Part shown: positions 7,322 to 10,195 of the stretch, in pieces
Numbering within the stretch: the first letter of the stretch is position 1
How the letters are laid out: each line of letters begins with the position of its first letter
NCBI GenBank assembly: GCA_046160425.1
Contig: JBJXGP010000014.1
Span: 1 to 10,195 of the forward strand
Source of the DNA: JAQCEJ01 sp046160425
Lineage (GTDB): Bacteria > Planctomycetota > Planctomycetia > Planctomycetales > Planctomycetaceae
Direction of reading: 5' to 3'
Length of the DNA stretch: 10,195 bases
The notes under the pieces: model-generated
The model's database searches: none
Told to the model about the DNA's origin: nothing
What the model saw: the letters and a program-made list of their open reading frames with translations, nothing else
Translations under genes and position numbers: made by a program

Positions 7322-7350
7322 AAGACCGGGTGGATAAACCACCCGGCTCA
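7322..7350 (-). repeat. REP-like hairpin, copy R3, inside the MITE-like element
   Basis: Read on the minus strand: TGAG, stem CCGGGTGG / CCACCCGG (8 bp), loop TTTAT, then TCTT. It equals copy R1 at 2181-2209 except for one stem base pair, where both partners have changed together. Confidence 0.8.
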
Positions 7351-7381
7351 TGAATCTAAGTCGTTTGTTCATTTTTCAACG

Positions 7382-7388
7382 AGCTGCC
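7382..7388. repeat. Right copy of 7-bp target-site duplication
   Basis: AGCTGCC, identical to 7256-7262, directly follows the right terminal inverted repeat of the MITE-like element. Confidence 0.6.
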
Positions 7389-7390
7389 AG

Positions 7391-7411
7391 CCACCGGACA
7401 ATGACCGGTGG
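7391..7411 (-). terminator. Stem-loop at the 3' end of the permease gene, possible weak terminator
   Basis: On the minus strand a perfect 7-bp GC-rich stem (CCACCGG with CCGGTGG, 7-nt loop) begins 2 bp after the permease stop codon. There is no T-tract, so intrinsic termination would be inefficient; it may instead protect the mRNA 3' end or be another dispersed hairpin. Confidence 0.4.
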
Positions 7412-7413
7412 TC

Positions 7414-8622
7414 TTATGCCGATGCTTCTCTGTCCTTGAACAGCACGACGAACAACCCCGTCAGGATCACCGACAGCACCGCCGGAATCGCCCAGATCAT
7501 TTGCCAGTTGTGGGTGATCACATCCCCCGGACCTTCGATTTTGTAATGCTCAGCGACGATCCCCGACAGCCATGTGCCGATGAACATGCCGATTCCCAGC
7601 GTCACGAATGCATGTAAACCTTGTGCCGCGCCGCGGATCTCAACGCTCGTTCTTTTATCGACGTACATCCGCCCCATCACAAAGATGAAGTCGTAGCACA
7701 TTCCGTGTACGGCGATCCCCAGGTACATGATCCAGTCGGCGTCTCGCGCCGAATTGAACCATGCGAAGAGTCCAAATCGCAATGCCCAGGCAGACATACC
7801 CAGTAGCAGAATTCCTTTGACACCCAGCTTGGGAAGAAGAATCGGCAGCAGCAACAGGAAAATAACATCCGAGACCTGGCCGAGAGTCAATTTCGCGGCG
7901 ATGTTGTCGATTTTCAATTCTTGCAGGAATGCTCCCACCCAACTGAAATAAAAGCTCAGGGGAATGCAGATCAGAAAAGAACACAACATGAAGGTTGCAA
8001 ATACCGGGTCTCGAAGCAGTTTCAGTGCATCCAATCCCAGCATCGTTCGCAACGAGATTTTTTCCCCGGCTCCCTTAGGGGGAGTATGAGGCAATGTGAA
8101 GGAGTAGAGGCCCATCAACAATGCCGACAAAGACGCCAACTGAAAAATTCCGGCGTTGTTTTCGAGGTTAAAAAAGCTCAAGACCTGACCGGCTGCAATC
8201 CAGCCGACGCTCCCCGCCATCATGACGATGGGGAATTCCTTCCCCGGATTGACCGCGTGGTGCAGCGTCAATGTATTGGTCAGTCCGTGTCCTGCCATAT
8301 AACTGATTGTGTACAAGATCAATAAGGGATAAAACGCACTGAACGACGTCTCTCGGGAAACGAGAAACAATAATCCCGCGCCGATCAGATGCAGGCACCC
8401 CAGCAACTTCTGCGTGGCGAAGAAGCGATCGGCGACGATTCCTGCGAAAAACGGAGAAACCATCGCCCCGATCGCCGTCGTGCCGTATGCCAGTCCGATC
8501 TGTTCTCCAGGAAACTTGAGAGCACCATCCATATAGGTCGATAACGTGGCATACCACGAGCCCCACACGAAGTAGTGCAGAAAGACCATGATCCAGAGCC
8601 GGACAATCATGAATGGGGACAT
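7414..8622 (-). CDS. NupG-like nucleoside:H+ symporter family MFS permease
   Basis: This is an inner-membrane transporter of the nucleoside:H+ symporter branch of the major facilitator superfamily. The N-terminal part closely resembles E. coli NupG: FLHYFVWGSWYATLSTYM, ALKFPGEQIG and the TM2-TM3 loop GIVADRFFATQK (residues 61-72). The ATG at 8622 gives 402 residues, close to NupG's 418, and starts just before the first hydrophobic segment. A TTG start at 8706 would add 28 hydrophilic residues and is unlikely; no clear ribosome site is seen at either place. About twelve hydrophobic segments are visible. The gene follows the truncated glycosidase-like gene by 159 bp on the same strand. In planctomycetes this family occurs beside sugar and nucleoside catabolic genes, so the true substrate may not be a nucleoside. 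Confidence 0.88.
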   Translation of the reverse strand: MSPFMIVRLWIMVFLHYFVWGSWYATLSTYMDGALKFPGEQIGLAYGTTAIGAMVSPFFAGIVADRFFATQKLLGCLHLIGAGLLFLVSRETSFSAFYPLLILYTISYMAGHGLTNTLTLHHAVNPGKEFPIVMMAGSVGWIAAGQVLSFFNLENNAGIFQLASLSALLMGLYSFTLPHTPPKGAGEKISLRTMLGLDALKLLRDPVFATFMLCSFLICIPLSFYFSWVGAFLQELKIDNIAAKLTLGQVSDVIFLLLLPILLPKLGVKGILLLGMSAWALRFGLFAWFNSARDADWIMYLGIAVHGMCYDFIFVMGRMYVDKRTSVEIRGAAQGLHAFVTLGIGMFIGTWLSGIVAEHYKIEGPGDVITHNWQMIWAIPAVLSVILTGLFVVLFKDREASA

Positions 8623-8781
8623 CGGTGGAGAACTTTCGTGACAAAGGGAAAGTGACGACGCATCAGACTCGACGCACCATTCTGACGTTATTTTCGCAGG
8701 ATGCAATCCAAGGGGAGGTTAGCCGCGACGCGCAGGGTCGCCGTAGCGGAGCGCGCATCACGCAGGAGATATTAGCGCCCA
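8623..8781 (-). other. Gap between glycosidase-like gene and permease, GC-rich hairpin
   Basis: This 159-bp gap has no gene-like content. A small stem GCGAC (8725-8729) / GTCGC (8737-8741) sits in a GC-rich patch at 8722-8760. No promoter or terminator is convincing, so whether the permease shares a transcript with the gene upstream of it is open. Confidence 0.35.
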
Positions 8782-10110
8782 TCACTCCGCCGCGGCGTGG
8801 AAGCTGTATAACATCGAATCGGTCAACTCGAATCGCAAACGAATCGCCTGCCCCTTGAGAGATGTCAGATCGCTCTTGCCGTTCCACTGGGCGACGGCGT
8901 CGACCTGATCGCCGACGATCGGCGTGCAGTCGGTCGCCGCGTATCCGGGAATGACCTTCCCCACTTCATCCAGCAAGGCGATGCGAATGGATCCCTTTTC
9001 ACCCGTCAGGAGATTGACGCGCAATTTCGCCCCCTCCCATTGCAGAGACTTCGTTTCGAGCGATCCTTGTGCTTCGACATCGAGCGAAGCGAAGCCGTCT
9101 TTGCGCCAGACCGCGGCACGGATCATCGCCTGATGACCCGGCGCGGGATGTGCGGAGGTCGCTTCGGTGTAGTACATCCAGAGTTCATCGCCGATCACGA
9201 GCGGAGGATTGCCGACAGAATAGCAGGGGGTGAGGCCGGAAGGACTCGGCGCGGTCAGCGTCTGGCGATCGGGTTGCCGATTCCAGTGGACGCCATCGTC
9301 GCTGAACGTGAGTTGCAGGTCTCCGCCGCCGGTCTGCACGTCCGTCGCGCTGAAGCCGGCTTTTCTCCCCATCGTTTCGACCGACGCATCGACCTGGAAC
9401 AGCAGGCTCACGACTCCCAGATAATGATTGCCATAGTTGAAGATCGGCATGATATACAATTCGCCGTAGTCGGGATCGTCGGTCTTGCTGAGGGCATGAA
9501 CTTTTTCGTCGTCGAGAGCGTCGGGCCTGAGCATCGTCTGAACCGGAGACCATCCCTCATGCAGACTCTTCGACATGGTGATGCCGACGGCCCGGCGGTG
9601 TCCGCCCTCTCGCGGAAACGTGTTGTACTCTTCGTCGCGCGCCCAACCGATCATGCCGGGGTGCAGCGGAAACGTGCGATACGTGCCGAGGTAACGCTCG
9701 CCGAGTTCATCCCACATCACAAAGTTCGTATCGCAGACATTGCGCGATTGAGTGGTCTCATCGGTGTATGACGGCATCCTGTAAGGGCCGACGAGATTCC
9801 AATGCTTGCCGTCGCCCGATGTGAACAGAATATGGCCATTCACTTTGTTCTCGCCGAACGGCCCGCCCCACACAAAGATCGAGTAGCGCGACTGCGGATC
9901 TTTGGCGTTGGGGTCGAGAAACACATTCGACAGCTCGGCCTGATAGAGAACGCAGTTGTTCTCTTTGGAACCCAGGAGTTCCACGAGGCCGAGGTTCGGC
10001 TTCGTCCACGTTTTGCCGTCGGTCGATTCGGCATACAGCATCGCCCCGCGCGAGGGGACATCCTCGTACCACATCTTGTAGAGCTTATCGACGGGATTGG
10101 ACTTACCCAC
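8782..10110 (-). CDS. Glycosidase-like five-bladed beta-propeller protein, 5'-truncated by an IS element
   Basis: The protein resembles glycosyl hydrolase family 32/43-type propellers; the sugar is unknown. Three blade motifs of the form SxDGxxW are visible at residues 29-35 (STDGKTW), 98-104 (SGDGKHW) and 270-276 (SDDGVHW), with YKMWYED near the start. Residues from about 330 to 442 look like a C-terminal beta-sandwich ending LRFELTDSMLYSF. The only start, a GTG at 10110, lies inside the end of an insertion sequence and gives no signal peptide. Relatives I recall have a signal peptide and a further stretch of propeller before YKMWYE, so about 60-100 residues are probably missing. Native sequence starts near 10097. 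The frame stays open to the window edge through the IS end. It is likely a disrupted gene; if expressed it would be cytoplasmic and lack its first blade. Confidence 0.75.
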   Translation of the reverse strand: MGKSNPVDKLYKMWYEDVPSRGAMLYAESTDGKTWTKPNLGLVELLGSKENNCVLYQAELSNVFLDPNAKDPQSRYSIFVWGGPFGENKVNGHILFTSGDGKHWNLVGPYRMPSYTDETTQSRNVCDTNFVMWDELGERYLGTYRTFPLHPGMIGWARDEEYNTFPREGGHRRAVGITMSKSLHEGWSPVQTMLRPDALDDEKVHALSKTDDPDYGELYIMPIFNYGNHYLGVVSLLFQVDASVETMGRKAGFSATDVQTGGGDLQLTFSDDGVHWNRQPDRQTLTAPSPSGLTPCYSVGNPPLVIGDELWMYYTEATSAHPAPGHQAMIRAAVWRKDGFASLDVEAQGSLETKSLQWEGAKLRVNLLTGEKGSIRIALLDEVGKVIPGYAATDCTPIVGDQVDAVAQWNGKSDLTSLKGQAIRLRFELTDSMLYSFHAAAE

Positions 10111-10195
10111 AAATGGTGGGCGCGGGGTTAAGGTTATGCGGCCTGGTCGAACTCTGCGGGGGAGAGATATCCCAGCGCTGAGTGTCGGCGGACGC
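10098..10195 (-). mobile_element. Right (3') end of an IS3-family insertion sequence; remainder outside window
   Basis: The end of a transposase frame is followed by about 36 bp of non-coding DNA. The proposed tip is TGGACTTACCCAC (10098-10110), beginning with TG as IS3-family ends do. A 5-bp stem CCCAC/GTGGG (10106-10110 with 10116-10120) lies just inside the tip. The exact boundary is inferred from where glycosidase-like coding similarity begins. Confidence 0.7.
10134..10195 (-). CDS. IS3-family transposase (OrfB, DDE integrase), last 20 residues
   Basis: The minus-strand frame from 10193 reads VRRHSALGYLSPAEFDQAA and stops with TAA at 10134-10136. RRHSALGYLSPAEF is the hallmark C-terminus of IS3-family OrfB transposases, just after the catalytic glutamate region. 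The rest of the gene lies to the right of the window. It is transcribed in the same direction as the broken glycosidase-like gene. Confidence 0.9.
   Translation of the reverse strand, partial: VRRHSALGYLSPAEFDQAA

Larger units (their letters stand above)
7263..7381. mobile_element. MITE-like non-coding element with perfect TIRs and target duplication
   Basis: The element is 119 bp and bounded by a 10-bp perfect inverted repeat, CGTTGAAAAA (7263-7272) and TTTTTCAACG (7372-7381). Directly outside lies a 7-bp direct repeat, AGCTGCC (7256-7262 and 7382-7388), as expected for a target-site duplication. It has no coding capacity. Inside are two hairpins: CACTGCTGG/CCAGCAGTG (7279-7287 with 7293-7301) and the REP-like copy at 7322-7350. 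It sits in the gap between the csrA terminator and the 3' end of the permease gene. The structure is seen directly; movement by a transposase acting in trans is inferred. Confidence 0.72.

Noticed and set aside
8704..8706. TTG codon as start of the permease
   Set aside because: It would add 28 hydrophilic residues ahead of TM1 that NupG-family proteins lack; the ATG at 8622 gives a normal N-terminus.

Overview
The window looks like chromosomal DNA of a planctomycete (Planctomycetota). This is inferred from the gene types and from features I associate with that phylum: a four-cysteine ribosomal protein L28 with a central insertion, a secreted isochorismatase-fold hydrolase, a propeller-type glycosidase, a NupG-like permease, and dispersed hairpin repeats. 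No rRNA or other marker in the window settles the genus. Most of the content is ordinary housekeeping; the unusual structure lies between the genes.

Layout from left to right. The 3' half of a membrane-bound pyrophosphatase gene (+, 1-1044) ends in a textbook intrinsic terminator. A secreted isochorismatase-like cysteine hydrolase (+, 1225-2154) follows with its own promoter candidate and a strong ribosome binding site. Next come two opposed REP-like hairpins (2181-2257), in the gap where this gene converges with gatB. The minus strand then carries rpmB - gatC - gatA - gatB (6221 down to 2301). This encodes ribosomal protein L28 and the complete Glu-tRNA(Gln)/Asp-tRNA(Asn) amidotransferase, with an odd 190-bp gap between gatA and gatB that holds a long inverted repeat. 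A 516-bp divergent region separates rpmB from csrA (+, 6738-7043). It holds a sigma-70-like promoter for rpmB and a good match to a sigma-54 promoter pointing at csrA. CsrA is followed by a structured 3' region, a strong terminator, and a 119-bp MITE-like element. That element has 10-bp perfect terminal inverted repeats and a 7-bp target duplication, and it carries a copy of the same REP-like hairpin. The rest of the window is minus strand: a NupG-type nucleoside:H+ symporter (8622-7414), a five-bladed-propeller glycosidase-like gene missing its 5' end (8782-about 10097), and the right end of an IS3-family insertion sequence that has interrupted it.

Working together: rpmB-gatCAB is a translation cluster, with GatCAB correcting mischarged Glu-tRNA(Gln) and/or Asp-tRNA(Asn). 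The glycosidase-like gene and the permease were probably a small uptake/catabolism unit before the insertion. CsrA is a global post-transcriptional regulator, here with an unusually long C-terminal tail and possible sigma-54 control. I found no convincing new multi-gene system. The most rewarding observations are the MITE-like element, the covarying REP-like hairpin family, the gatA-gatB inverted repeat, the possible sigma-54 promoter of csrA, and the insertion break at the right edge.
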